Shown here in pieces: positions 31,363 through 40,546 of a stretch of 64,000 nucleotides of DNA. This stretch comes from JADJWR01 sp963847675 (GTDB lineage Bacteria > Pseudomonadota > Gammaproteobacteria > Burkholderiales > Burkholderiaceae_F): the NCBI GenBank assembly GCA_963847675.1, contig CAWKAP010000003.1:1-64000 (forward strand), written 5' to 3'. The stretch's first letter is position 1. Each line of letters starts with the position of its first letter. The notes beneath the pieces were generated by a model. The model did no database searches. It was not told the origin of the DNA and worked only from the letters and a program-made list of their open reading frames with translations. The translations under genes and the position numbers were made by a program.

Positions 31363-32138
31363 GCAGGCGCAATCTCGTCCGTTGGCACCGGAAGCCCGAA
31401 GGCCGGATCGTATTCGACTCCGGTCAGGTACAGCCCCGCCGCCGCAAAGGTCGGCGCCGCCGCGCTGCGGTCGCCTCCCTGCAGAACGTCGGCCACCCAT
31501 TGCGGTGACTGCCGTCCGAGGCCGACGTAGACGAGCGAACCGACCAGATTGCGCACCATGTGGTGCAGAAACGCGTTGGCGACGAGCCGAAACCGCAGCA
31601 GGTTGCCGAAGCGCTCGATGCCGAGTTCGCGCAGCTCGCGCACCGGCGACACCGCCTGGCACTCGGCCGAGCGGAAGGCGCTGAAGTCATGGCGACCGAC
31701 GAGCAGCGACGCCGCCTGCCGCATCGGCTCGATCGCGAGCGGCCGCGCGAGCCAGCCGGCGCGGTGGGCAAGCAGCGGCGAGCGCACCGGGTCGTTGAGC
31801 AGCCAGTAGTCGTAGCGGCGGGCGCTGGCGGCGAAGCGGGCATGAAAGGTCTGGGGAACGCAGACCGCCCAGCGAACGGCGACCGTCTCCGGCAGCAAGG
31901 CGTTGCCGCCGCGAACCCATGCCGTCAGCGGACGCGCCACCGGCGGGTCGACATGCACCACCTGGTAGGTCGCATGCACGCCGGCATCGGTTCTGCCGGC
32001 GCAGATCGTCGGCACCGGCGCGCCGGCGAGCCGGCCCAGCGCGTCCTCGACGGCATCCTGAACGGTGCCTCCGCCGGCCTGCGTCTGCCAGCCGTGGAAG
32101 GCCGCGCCGTCGTACTGAAGACCGAGCGCCAGTCGCAT
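31344..32138 (-). CDS. truA: tRNA pseudouridine(38-40) synthase
   Basis: The 264-aa enzyme makes pseudouridine at positions 38-40 of tRNA anticodon arms. The catalytic aspartate is D51 in CAGRTDAGVHA, and the C-terminal FLHHMVRNLVGSL is characteristic. ATG 32138. Separated from fimV by a strong bidirectional terminator, so its promoter must lie in about 25 bp or inside that hairpin's flank. Confidence 0.95.
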   Translation of the reverse strand: MRLALGLQYDGAAFHGWQTQAGGGTVQDAVEDALGRLAGAPVPTICAGRTDAGVHATYQVVHVDPPVARPLTAWVRGGNALLPETVAVRWAVCVPQTFHARFAASARRYDYWLLNDPVRSPLLAHRAGWLARPLAIEPMRQAASLLVGRHDFSAFRSAECQAVSPVRELRELGIERFGNLLRFRLVANAFLHHMVRNLVGSLVYVGLGRQSPQWVADVLQGGDRSAAAPTFAAAGLYLTGVEYDPAFGLPVPTDEIAPACGERA

Positions 32139-32158
32139 GCCTGCGCAAAAAGGGAATG

Positions 32159-32196
32159 AAAAAGGCCGGCGCGAAGCGTACTCGCGCCGGCCTTTT
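32159..32196 (-). terminator. Bidirectional terminator between fimV and truA
   Basis: The perfect 11-bp stem GGCCGGCGCGA (32164-32174) / TCGCGCCGGCC (32182-32192) has a 7-nt loop and T tracts on both sides: AAAAA before it (minus-strand T's) and TTTT after it on the plus strand. On the minus strand it closes fimV. Confidence 0.92.
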
Positions 32197-32212
32197 CCTG
32201 TTCCTGCGATCG

Positions 32213-35017
32213 TTAGCGGTCGACCTGCTTCATCAGATCGATCGCCGCCTGGCGCTGTTCGCGAGTCCCGTCGCGCATGACTTCCTCGAGCAGTTCGCGC
32301 GCGCCGTCGCGGACCCCGAGATCGATATAGCCGCGCGCCAGATCCAGCTTGGTCGCTATCTGCGAGGCCATCGGGCTTCCGGTCATCGCCACCGTGCGCC
32401 CGGGCGCTGTGTTGAGCGGGAGTTCTGCGCCGCTCAGGTCGAAGTCGATCAACGGCACCGTCGCCTGATCCGTGTTGGGCGACAGACGCGTCATGCCTTC
32501 CGGAAGCGCCGTCATGCCTCCGAGAAGCGTCGAGTGAGGCCCCTGTTCTTCGGCCGGCACGGGACGCGGCGGCGCGACCGGGGGCGGCGTGGGCCTGCCA
32601 GCGGCAGTGCCCGCGCCCGGCCTCGTCGTCACAGGCGTGCCGGGAAGGCCGAAGTCGAGCGCGCCACCCGATTCGGCCGGTACCGGCGCTTTCGGGCGGG
32701 ACGGCTCGCTCGGCGCAGCCACTGGAGGCAGGTTGAGGTCGAGGTCCGGCAGACCGGGCAGTTCCCGCGGCCCACCCGCCGCCGGAGGCAGGTTCAGGTC
32801 GTACTCGAGCGGCGCCCTCGGCGCGGGCGACGGCGCGGAGTCGGGCTCCACGATCTGGGTCGCCGGCATCGCGTTGAGCGCCTCGAATTCGAGTTCGGAA
32901 AGATCGGTCGGTGCACCCTCCCGCACGGGGTGAGTGTCCTGCTTCGTTGTACTGGCACCGGCATTGGCGCGCGAATCCAGCGGCAGCAGCGTGTCGCCGG
33001 TGATCTGGGTTTCCATGCCATGCACCGAATCCGGTGCTGGACGGGCCACCGCCGGCTGCGCCGTCGCCCCTGACCCTGGTCCGCCCGCGCCTGGCCTGGA
33101 CGTCCTTCCCTGCGTGGTGTGCGACTCCGAATATGACCCACCCGGCGTCGTCGGACCGCCGAGTTTCAGCTCGGTCATCGCGTCCTCTTCGACAAGCGGC
33201 ACGGTGATTGCCGCGGAGGCGCTGAACAGCGGATTGGATGGATCGAGGGCGCGTCCCATGTCGGCAGCGCGTTCCCAGTCCTCGCCGTAAGAACCGGTCT
33301 TCGTCATCATTTCCTGCGCGAGGCGTGAGAAGCCCGCCTTGTCGCCACGGCGCGCGAGGATTTCCATCAGCTTCAGCCGCGCCGCGTGGCGGTCGGGCTG
33401 GTGGCGCAGCGCTTCCTTGAGGATGTCCTCGGCCTGCTCCTCCCGCCCATAGGCGATGTAGACATCGGCCTCGGCGACCGGATCCACCTCGGTCGAGTCG
33501 ACCTGCGTCGCCGGCGGAATGAAGCTCGAGTTGAAAGCGCTGACGGCGCCGGTATCGATGCTTTGCCCGCCGGTCTGGCCGAACAGCGAGTTGCCGCGTG
33601 CCGCTTCGGCGCTCAGGTCGTAGTCCTCGTGCGCGCTGGCCGATCTGCGCCGACGATAGACGCCGTAGCCGACCAGGCCAAGCAGCAGTGCGCCCAGAGT
33701 GGCCACCAGCGGCAGGTTCGAACTCACGAAGTTGGCCAGCATGCCGGGCGCCTCGACGGGCGCCGGAACCGGTGCCGGCGGAGGTGGGGCAGCAACTTTC
33801 GGCGCCGGGGCCGGTGGCTGCGCAGGCGCTGCGGGCGGAGGTTGGGCGGCCGCGGGCGTGGGCTGCGCGACCGGAGAAGCTGCCGCGGCAGGCGCCGCGG
33901 GCTGCGCCGGCGCAGGCTTGCCCTCGGCGGCGGCCTGAACCTGGGCACCGGACTTGCTCTGCAGTTCGAGCGCCTTCTGCAGTTGCTGGTTGGTCCGCTC
34001 CAGCTCGGCAACGCGATCGAGCAGGTCCTTGATCTGGCGGTCGCGGGCAACCGACTCATCGCCGGTCTTGGCTTCAGGGGCCGCCTGGGCGATCTTCAAC
34101 TGATCGCCGGCGGGCGCCGCCTTCTTGCCGTCTTCGACGCGCGTCGTGATCTGTCCCCGTCCGGCGGCGGCTGCCGCGCCTGGTGCGGACTCGGTCGCTG
34201 CCTGAGCAAGCCGGCTGCGGTAGCGCTCGAAGTCCGCGCTCTGCGCCACCACTTCGCGACGCGCGCTCGCCGCGTCCGTCGCCAGTACCTGCGGCTCCTG
34301 AGGCACGGTCAGTACGCTTCCGGCGCGCAGGATGTTCATGTTGTTGCCGATGAACGCCTCCGGATTGGCGCGGAACAACGCCACCAGCATCTGGTCCAGC
34401 GACGCCGTTGCCGGCCGCGTCCTTTCGGCGATACCGCCCAGCGTGTCGCCGCGCTTGACCGAAACCGTGGTCGCGGGTCGCGCCGGCGCAACAGCCGCGG
34501 CCGCCGGCCGCGAGGTGCTTGCCGCAGCAGCCGGCGCGGGGACCGGTGCCGCCGGCGCGGGCGCGCGGCCTGCCGCCGGAGCGACCACGTCCTGAGCCGC
34601 GCGCAGCGCAGGCGGATCGAGCAGGATCGTGTACTCGCGCAGGACACGGCCGGAGGCCGACGTCAGTTCGAGCAACAGGTCAAGATAGGGTTCGTTGACC
34701 GCGGTCGGCGAGGTGAGCCGAACGACGTAGCCACTTTCGCCGCGGCGGTCGAGCGTGACGCGAAGTCCGGTCAGGGCCGGGTTCATGTCGAGGTTTGCCT
34801 GACGGAACGCTGCTGCGGAGGCCAACTTGACCGCCAGCGACGCCGCCTCCTCCCGATTGACCGCCGTAACCTCGACCTCGGCGCGCAAGGGCTGCCCGAG
34901 CGCCGACAGGACGTTGATGCGGCCGAGGCTGGCGCTGTGAGCCATCGGCGCTGCGAACGCCAGGCTCATCGCCAGCACCAGCGCGCAGCGGTTCGGCATT
35001 CGGGGGGTTCTCTTCAT
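32213..35017 (-). CDS. fimV: FimV-like motility/type IV pilus assembly protein
   Basis: The 934-aa protein has a signal peptide (to about residue 28), a conserved N-terminal FimV domain (SLGRINVLSALGQPLRAEVE), a periplasmic LysM peptidoglycan-binding domain at about 184-240 and a coiled coil at about 325-355. A long Pro/Ala linker, one membrane helix at about 436-454, and cytoplasmic TPR/FimV C-terminal helices (about 890-930) follow. Two DLNLPP repeats occur in the acidic cytoplasmic linker. It organises polar complexes with type IV pili. ATG 35017 is chosen because it opens the signal peptide; the open frame to 35074 adds charged residues. Starts 170 nt downstream of asd. Confidence 0.88.
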   Translation of the reverse strand: MKRTPRMPNRCALVLAMSLAFAAPMAHSASLGRINVLSALGQPLRAEVEVTAVNREEAASLAVKLASAAAFRQANLDMNPALTGLRVTLDRRGESGYVVRLTSPTAVNEPYLDLLLELTSASGRVLREYTILLDPPALRAAQDVVAPAAGRAPAPAAPVPAPAAAASTSRPAAAAVAPARPATTVSVKRGDTLGGIAERTRPATASLDQMLVALFRANPEAFIGNNMNILRAGSVLTVPQEPQVLATDAASARREVVAQSADFERYRSRLAQAATESAPGAAAAAGRGQITTRVEDGKKAAPAGDQLKIAQAAPEAKTGDESVARDRQIKDLLDRVAELERTNQQLQKALELQSKSGAQVQAAAEGKPAPAQPAAPAAAASPVAQPTPAAAQPPPAAPAQPPAPAPKVAAPPPPAPVPAPVEAPGMLANFVSSNLPLVATLGALLLGLVGYGVYRRRRSASAHEDYDLSAEAARGNSLFGQTGGQSIDTGAVSAFNSSFIPPATQVDSTEVDPVAEADVYIAYGREEQAEDILKEALRHQPDRHAARLKLMEILARRGDKAGFSRLAQEMMTKTGSYGEDWERAADMGRALDPSNPLFSASAAITVPLVEEDAMTELKLGGPTTPGGSYSESHTTQGRTSRPGAGGPGSGATAQPAVARPAPDSVHGMETQITGDTLLPLDSRANAGASTTKQDTHPVREGAPTDLSELEFEALNAMPATQIVEPDSAPSPAPRAPLEYDLNLPPAAGGPRELPGLPDLDLNLPPVAAPSEPSRPKAPVPAESGGALDFGLPGTPVTTRPGAGTAAGRPTPPPVAPPRPVPAEEQGPHSTLLGGMTALPEGMTRLSPNTDQATVPLIDFDLSGAELPLNTAPGRTVAMTGSPMASQIATKLDLARGYIDLGVRDGARELLEEVMRDGTREQRQAAIDLMKQVDR

Positions 35018-35186
35018 TGCCACGGCGGCCCCTTGGCGACGGACGGTTTCGATTTTGAAATTAGCATCAGCCACTTAGGCGCGCAAGCTGATAAACCGCC
35101 GCAAGTGATCGTCCGTGCGGCCGAAGGCTTATCGCGGACAGCGGGCTCGGTGCCGTCCGAACGCTCTAGACCCAAACGGCAGCGGG

Positions 35187-36314
35187 TCAATCCGGGCGGT
35201 CCAGCAGGATGCGCAGCATGCGCCGGAGCGGCTCGGCCGCGCCCCACAGCAGCTGGTCGCCGATGGTGAAGGCCGACAGGTACTCGCCGCCCATGGCCAG
35301 TTTGCGCAGGCGCCCGATCGGAATCTCCATCTGCCCGCTGACCCGTGCCGGCGACAGTTCGCGGATGCTCTCCTCGCGCCGGTTGGGTATCACCCGCACC
35401 CACTGGTTCGCGGCCGCAAGCATCGACTCGATCTCGCCCAGCGGTACGTCCTTCCTCAGCTTGATCGTCAGCGCCTGGCTGTGGCAGCGCATCGCGCCGA
35501 CCCGCACGCACAGGCCCTCGACGATCAGCGACCCGGGTTCCCCCATCGGCGGGCGGCCGAGGATCTTGTTGGCCTCGGCGCCCCCCTTCCACTCTTCGCG
35601 GCTGACGCCGTTGCCGAGGTCCTTGTCGATCCACGCGATCAGGCTGCCCGCCAGAGGAACGCCAAAGTGTTCCTTGGGCAGCTGCTCCGACAGCAACGCC
35701 GCCCCGACACGGCGGTCGATCTCGAGAATCGCCGAGGCCGGGTCGGCGAGCAGGTCCTTGACGGCCGCGTGCGCGTGGCCCATCTGTGCCAGCAGCTCGC
35801 GCATGTTCTGCGCGCCGGCACCGGATGCGGACTGGTAGGTCATCGCGGTGACCCATTCGACGAGGTCCGCCTTGAGCAGGCCATCGATGGCCAGCATCAT
35901 CAGGCTGACTGTGCAGTTGCCGCCGATGTAGTCCCTGACACCCCGCCCGAGCGCGCTCTTTATGACCGGCATGTTGACCGGGTCGAGGATGATCACCGCA
36001 TGGTCCTTCATCCGCAGGCTCGAAGCAGCGTCGATCCAGTAGCCGTTCCAGCCTGCGGCGCGCAGCTTCGGATGCACGTCGCCGGTGTAGTCGCCGCCCT
36101 GGCAGGTCACGATCGCGTCGCACTGGCGCAGCGCCTCGAGGTCGGTCGCCTCCTTGAGCGTTGCCTCGGCGCGCGCCACCTTCGGTGCCGCGCCACCCGC
36201 GCTCGAGGTGCTGAAGAAGACCGAGTCGAACAGTCCGAAATCCTTCTCGGCCACCATCCGGTCCATCAGCACCGAACCGACCATGCCTCGCCAACCGACA
36301 AAACCAACCTTCAT
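35187..36314 (-). CDS. asd: Aspartate-semialdehyde dehydrogenase
   Basis: The 375-aa NADP enzyme reduces aspartyl phosphate to the semialdehyde shared by lysine, threonine and methionine pathways. The Rossmann start VGFVGWRGMVG, the nucleophile C135 (GGNCTVSLM) and the catalytic AMRCHSQAL histidine are intact, with the longer gammaproteobacterial-type form. ATG 36314 follows GGGAGCG. Directly downstream of leuB in the usual order. Confidence 0.96.
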   Translation of the reverse strand: MKVGFVGWRGMVGSVLMDRMVAEKDFGLFDSVFFSTSSAGGAAPKVARAEATLKEATDLEALRQCDAIVTCQGGDYTGDVHPKLRAAGWNGYWIDAASSLRMKDHAVIILDPVNMPVIKSALGRGVRDYIGGNCTVSLMMLAIDGLLKADLVEWVTAMTYQSASGAGAQNMRELLAQMGHAHAAVKDLLADPASAILEIDRRVGAALLSEQLPKEHFGVPLAGSLIAWIDKDLGNGVSREEWKGGAEANKILGRPPMGEPGSLIVEGLCVRVGAMRCHSQALTIKLRKDVPLGEIESMLAAANQWVRVIPNRREESIRELSPARVSGQMEIPIGRLRKLAMGGEYLSAFTIGDQLLWGAAEPLRRMLRILLDRPD

Positions 36315-36349
36315 CACACCGCTCCCGTCAGAGTCCTGTCCACAACGCT

Positions 36350-37417
36350 TCAGCCCAGCGCAGCGACGACCGCCGCGCCCATTTCCTTCGTGCCCACCGC
36401 GCCCGCCCCGGCGGCGATGTCGGCGGTGCGCAGCCCTTGCGCCAGCACCTTCTTCACCGCCGCCTCGATGCGGCTGGCCTGCTCCGCGCGGCCGAGCGAA
36501 TAGCGCAGCATCATCGCCGCCGACAGGATCGTCGCGAGGGGATTGGCGATTCCCTTGCCCGCGATGTCCGGCGCGCTGCCGTGGCTCGGCTCGTACAACC
36601 CCTGACCGCGCTCGTTCAGCGACGCCGACGGCAGCATGCCGATCGAGCCGGTGAGCATCGCCGCCTCGTCGGAGAGGATGTCGCCGAACATGTTGCCGGT
36701 GACGATCACGTCGAAGCTCTTCGGCGCACGGACGAGTTGCATGGCCGCATTGTCGACGTACATGTGATCGAGCGTCACGTCCGCGTACGAGGCGTGGACC
36801 TCGGTGACGACGTCCTTCCAGAACTGGAACGTTTCCAGCACGTTGGCCTTGTCGACGCTGGTGACCTTGCGCTTGCGCTTGCGCGCCGCCTCGAACGCCA
36901 CGCGGGCAATCCGTTCGATTTCCGGACGCGCGTATCGCATCGTGTCGAAGGCCTCGGGATGGCCCGCGAAGGCGCCATCCGGGGCCTCGCGCCGCCCACG
37001 CGGGGTGCCGAAGTAGATGTCGCCGGTCAGTTCCCGCACGATCAGGATGTCGAGTCCGGCCACGACTTCGGGCTTCAGCGTCGAGGCCGCGGCCAGTTCC
37101 GGGTAGAGGATCGCCGGCCGCAGATTGGCAAACAGGCCGAGCGACTTGCGCAGGCCGAGGATCGCCTGCTCGGGCCGCAGCGCGCGCTCGAGCTTGTCGT
37201 ATTTCCAGTCGCCGACCGCGCCGAACAGGACGGCATCGGCATCGCGCGCCAGCTTCAGCGTCGCCTCGGGCAGGGGGTGGCCGCTGCTGTCATAGGCTGC
37301 ACCGCCGACGTCGGCAAACTCCAGTTCGAGGCGCTCGTCGAGCGCACGCAGCACGCGCACCGCCTCGGCGATGATCTCCGGCCCGATGCCGTCGCCCGGC
37401 AGCACTGCGATCTTCAT
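36350..37417 (-). CDS. leuB: 3-isopropylmalate dehydrogenase
   Basis: The 355-aa NAD enzyme performs oxidative decarboxylation in leucine synthesis. Key stretches are AVLPGDGIGPE, LLRKSLGLFANLRP-like (here LRKSLGLFANLRP), the TSVDKANVL lysine-containing segment, and the metal-binding GDILSDEAAMLTGS. Full length, ATG 37417. Follows leuD by about 65 bp. Confidence 0.97.
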   Translation of the reverse strand: MKIAVLPGDGIGPEIIAEAVRVLRALDERLELEFADVGGAAYDSSGHPLPEATLKLARDADAVLFGAVGDWKYDKLERALRPEQAILGLRKSLGLFANLRPAILYPELAAASTLKPEVVAGLDILIVRELTGDIYFGTPRGRREAPDGAFAGHPEAFDTMRYARPEIERIARVAFEAARKRKRKVTSVDKANVLETFQFWKDVVTEVHASYADVTLDHMYVDNAAMQLVRAPKSFDVIVTGNMFGDILSDEAAMLTGSIGMLPSASLNERGQGLYEPSHGSAPDIAGKGIANPLATILSAAMMLRYSLGRAEQASRIEAAVKKVLAQGLRTADIAAGAGAVGTKEMGAAVVAALG

Positions 37418-37482
37418 TCACGTTCCTCCGCGGGGCTTGCCCTCGCCTGCCTCCGCCCGCCCCCGCAACGAAGTGCGCACGG

Positions 37483-38133
37483 TCAACGGGCCGGGGCCTT
37501 CTCCAGCCAGGGAAACTGCGCCAGGCGCCTGGCCTCGAACTGACGGATCTGGTCCTGGTGACGCAGCGTCAGGCCGATGTCGTCCAGGCCGTTCAGCAGG
37601 CAGTACTTTCGAAACGGCGCAATCTCGAACGCGTGCTCTGTGCCGCCCGCCTCGATCACTTTCTGCAGCGGCAGGTCGACCGTGAGGCGGTAGCCGTTGA
37701 ATACAGCCACTTCGTGAAACAGCCGGTCGATCACCATTTCGGGAAGCACGATCGCGAGCAGGCCGTTCTTCAGCGAATTGTTGTAGAAGATGTCGGCGAA
37801 ACTCGGCGCCAGGATGGCGCGGAACCCGTACTGCACCAGCGCCCACGGCGCATGCTCTCGCGACGAGCCGCAGCCGAAGTTCTTGCGCGCGAGCAGGATC
37901 GAGGCCCCCTGGTAGCGCGGCTGGTTCAGCACGAAGTCCGTATTCAGCGGTCGCTTCGTGTGGTCCATGCCCGGTTCGCCGTGATCCAGGTAGCGCCATT
38001 CGTCGAACAGGTTCGGGCCGAAGCCGGTCCGATGGATCGACTTCAGGAACTGCTTCGGGATGATCGCGTCGGTGTCGACGTTGGCGCGGTCGAGCGGCGC
38101 CACCAGCCCGCTATGAACAGTGAAGGCTTCCAA
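37483..38133 (-). CDS. leuD: 3-isopropylmalate dehydratase small subunit
   Basis: The 216-aa subunit forms the isomerase with LeuC. Typical stretches are APLDRANVDTDAIIPKQFLK and NFGCGSSREHAPWAL. TTG 38133 is taken as start (AGGTGCGC upstream) because it gives the usual MEAFTVHSG N-terminus and 216-aa length; the upstream frame runs into ecnB sequence. Confidence 0.95.
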   Translation of the reverse strand: MEAFTVHSGLVAPLDRANVDTDAIIPKQFLKSIHRTGFGPNLFDEWRYLDHGEPGMDHTKRPLNTDFVLNQPRYQGASILLARKNFGCGSSREHAPWALVQYGFRAILAPSFADIFYNNSLKNGLLAIVLPEMVIDRLFHEVAVFNGYRLTVDLPLQKVIEAGGTEHAFEIAPFRKYCLLNGLDDIGLTLRHQDQIRQFEARRLAQFPWLEKAPAR

Positions 38134-38140
38134 AGCGCAC

Positions 38141-38278
38141 CTACATCTTCTTCTTGGTGTCGGTCGCGGCTTTTTCCACGGCGCTTCCGGCCGCCTCGAC
38201 ATCCTTGCCGAAGCCGGCGATCGTATTGCAGCCTGCCACCGCAACCACCGCCGCGACAAGCACGAACCACCTGGTCAT
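38141..38278 (-). CDS. ecnB: Entericidin A/B-family small lipoprotein
   Basis: The 45-aa product has an N-terminal hydrophobic segment ending in a lipobox AVAGC, followed by the family signature NTIAGFGKDVEAAG and a Lys-rich end. AGGAGG sits 5 nt upstream of ATG 38278, inside leuC; the start overlaps the leuC stop by ATGA. Entericidins are the toxin/antidote-like lipoproteins of enterics; in Burkholderiales one sits here between leuC and leuD, so its presence here supports the taxonomic reading. Too short for most gene finders. Confidence 0.88.
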   Translation of the reverse strand: MTRWFVLVAAVVAVAGCNTIAGFGKDVEAAGSAVEKAATDTKKKM

Positions 38279-39696
38279 CGAAGCCTCCTGACATCAGCGA
38301 AATGTCCTTCGATCGCAGCCGCCGCCGCCATTGCCGGTGACACCAGGTGCGTTCGGCCGCCGGCGCCCTGCCTGCCTTCGAAATTGCGGTTGCTGGTCGA
38401 CGCGCAGCGCTCGCCCGGCTCGAGCCGATCGGCGTTCATCGCCAGGCACATCGAGCAGCCCGGCTCGCGCCAGTCGAAACCGGCCGCGCGGAAGACCTGA
38501 TCCAGCCCTTCGCGCTCGGCCTGCGCCTTGACCAGCCCCGAGCCCGGCACCACCATCGCCAGCTTGACCGTCGGCGCGACGCGCTTGCCCATGCGCTTGA
38601 CGACCCAGGCGGCCTCGCGCAGGTCCTCGATGCGCGAGTTGGTGCACGAGCCGATGAAGACCTTGTCGACGCGGATGTCGGACATCGGCGTGTTCGGCTT
38701 CAGGCCCATGTACTTCAGTGCCCGCTCGATCCCCTCGCGGCGCCCCGGATCCTTCTCCGCATCGGGATCGGGAACGCGGTCGTCGATCGAGGCCACCATT
38801 TCCGGCGACGTGCCCCAGGTCACCTGCGGCCTGAGCGTTTCGGCACGGATCTCGACCTCGGCATCGAAGCGCGCATCCGGATCGGAGCGCAGCGTGCGCC
38901 AGTAGGCCACCGCACGGTCCCAGAGCGCCCCCTCCGGGGTGAACGGCCGGCCCTTGACGTACTCGATCGTCTTCTCGTCGACGGCGACCATGCCCGCGCG
39001 TGCACCGGCCTCGATCGCCATGTTGCACACCGTCATCCGCCCTTCCATCGACAGCGCCTCGATGGCCGAGCCCGCGAACTCGATCGCATAGCCGGTGCCG
39101 CCGGCGGTGCCGATCTTGCCGATCACCGCCAGCACCACGTCCTTGGCGGTGCAGCCGAAAGGAAGCCGGCCCTCCACGCGCACGCGCATGTTCTTGGCCT
39201 TCTTCATCAGCAGCGTCTGCGTGGCCAGCACATGCTCGACCTCGCTGGTGCCGATGCCGAAGGCCAGCGCGCCGAACGCGCCGTGCGTGCTGGTGTGCGA
39301 ATCGCCGCACACGACCGTCATTCCCGGCAGCGTGGCGCCCTGCTCCGGCCCCATCACGTGGACGATGCCCTGCCGCCGGTCGAGGAAGGGGAAGTACGCC
39401 GCAGCGCCGAACTCGCGGATGTTGGTATCGAGCGTGACGACCTGCTCGCGCGAGATCGGATCGGTGATGCCGTCGTAGCCCCGTTCCCAGCCCGCGGTGG
39501 GCGTGTTGTGGTCGGCGGTGGCGACCACCGAACTGATCCGCCAGGGTTTGCGCCCCGCCAGCCGCAGGCCTTCGAATGCCTGCGGGCTGGTGACCTCGTG
39601 GACCAGATGGCGGTCGATGTAGAGCACGGTCGTGCCGTCGTCCTCGACGTGAACGACGTGCGCGTCCCACAGCTTGTCGTAGAGCGTCTGCGCCAT
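38275..39696 (-). CDS. leuC: 3-isopropylmalate dehydratase large subunit
   Basis: The 473-aa aconitase-family protein isomerises 2- to 3-isopropylmalate. Cluster cysteines lie in IGSCTNSR and in EPGCSMCLAMN; VCGDSHTSTHGAFGALAFG carries the substrate loop. ATG 39696 gives the standard MAQTLYDKLWDAHVV start. The frame is open to 39945 but those residues are unrelated. First gene of leuC-ecnB-leuD-leuB. Confidence 0.97.
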   Translation of the reverse strand: MAQTLYDKLWDAHVVHVEDDGTTVLYIDRHLVHEVTSPQAFEGLRLAGRKPWRISSVVATADHNTPTAGWERGYDGITDPISREQVVTLDTNIREFGAAAYFPFLDRRQGIVHVMGPEQGATLPGMTVVCGDSHTSTHGAFGALAFGIGTSEVEHVLATQTLLMKKAKNMRVRVEGRLPFGCTAKDVVLAVIGKIGTAGGTGYAIEFAGSAIEALSMEGRMTVCNMAIEAGARAGMVAVDEKTIEYVKGRPFTPEGALWDRAVAYWRTLRSDPDARFDAEVEIRAETLRPQVTWGTSPEMVASIDDRVPDPDAEKDPGRREGIERALKYMGLKPNTPMSDIRVDKVFIGSCTNSRIEDLREAAWVVKRMGKRVAPTVKLAMVVPGSGLVKAQAEREGLDQVFRAAGFDWREPGCSMCLAMNADRLEPGERCASTSNRNFEGRQGAGGRTHLVSPAMAAAAAIEGHFADVRRLR

Positions 39697-39829
39697 CGCA
39701 CCACTGCGCGTTGCGAAATCGGAGGCCGCATTATGCCGCGTTGCCACATGCCCACCGCGCGCCGCCGAGGAACTCTTCACCCGTGCGTGCGTCGAACCGG
39801 CTTCGTCGTCACTGAACAGGGACACCTCG

Positions 39830-40501
39830 ATGAGCGAGCGCCAGAACAACGCTTCGACGCTGCGACGCCGGCAGGCGATCTTCGCCCTGTCCGCGGTGGG
39901 GATCGCGCCGCTGATGCCGGCGCGCGCCCAGCCAGGGCGCGCCACGCCGCCCCAGTCGCTTGGGCCCTTCTATCCGCGCGGCGCCGGCGAACGGCCGGCG
40001 CAGACCGACGCCGATCTGCTCGACTTCGATGGCGACCGGTTGCTCAGCCGAGGCGTACCGCTGTACCTCACGGGTCGTGTCCTCGATCGCCGCGGCACGC
40101 CCATCGCGCAGGCCGAGGTCGAGATCTGGCAGTGCGACGCGAATGCCGTCTACCACCACCCGGCCGGCGGCGCCGCGGCGGAGCGCGATCCGCACTTCCA
40201 GGGCTACGGCCGGGCGCAGACCGAAGCCGATGGGCGCTTTCACTTCCGCACGATCAAGCCGGTGGCCTATCCCGGCCGAACGCCGCACATCCACGTGCGC
40301 ATCGCGCCGCGCGGCGGCGGCGCGCTGGCCACCCAGCTCTACCTGCCCGACGAGCCGGGCAACGCGCGCGATTTCCTGTTCCGCCAGCTCTCGCGTGACG
40401 AGCAGGCCGCGCTCACCCTGGCGCTGCGCTCGACGCAGGACACGCACCCGCTGGCGCGCGGCACGCAGATCACCGCAACCACCACGCTGATGCTGGCCTG
40501 A
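39830..40501 (+). CDS. Exported intradiol ring-cleavage dioxygenase family protein
   Basis: The 223-aa protein has the protocatechuate 3,4-dioxygenase beta-sandwich fold with all four iron ligands in register: Y108 (NAVYHH), Y147 (PVAYPGR), H153 and H155 (PHIHV). The N-terminus RRRQAIFALSAVGIAPLMPARAQ resembles a Tat-type twin-arginine signal, which cytoplasmic PcaH does not have. That suggests export with the iron already bound. Substrate is a catechol-like or lignin-derived aromatic, not determinable. Diverges from leuC. Confidence 0.82.
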   Translation: MSERQNNASTLRRRQAIFALSAVGIAPLMPARAQPGRATPPQSLGPFYPRGAGERPAQTDADLLDFDGDRLLSRGVPLYLTGRVLDRRGTPIAQAEVEIWQCDANAVYHHPAGGAAAERDPHFQGYGRAQTEADGRFHFRTIKPVAYPGRTPHIHVRIAPRGGGALATQLYLPDEPGNARDFLFRQLSRDEQAALTLALRSTQDTHPLARGTQITATTTLMLA

Positions 40502-40546
40502 GCGGCGCCGCGCGAGCCGCGCTTCGTGCGGCCGCGACCGCCACGG

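Noticed and set aside
33386..35269. 627-aa plus-strand open frame opposite fimV
   Set aside because: It is an antisense shadow in GC-rich, Ala/Pro-rich DNA; residues are Arg/Gly-rich without any domain.
38347..40398. 683-aa plus-strand open frame opposite leuC
   Set aside because: It is an antisense shadow; the coding strand carries a complete leuC and a complete dioxygenase gene.
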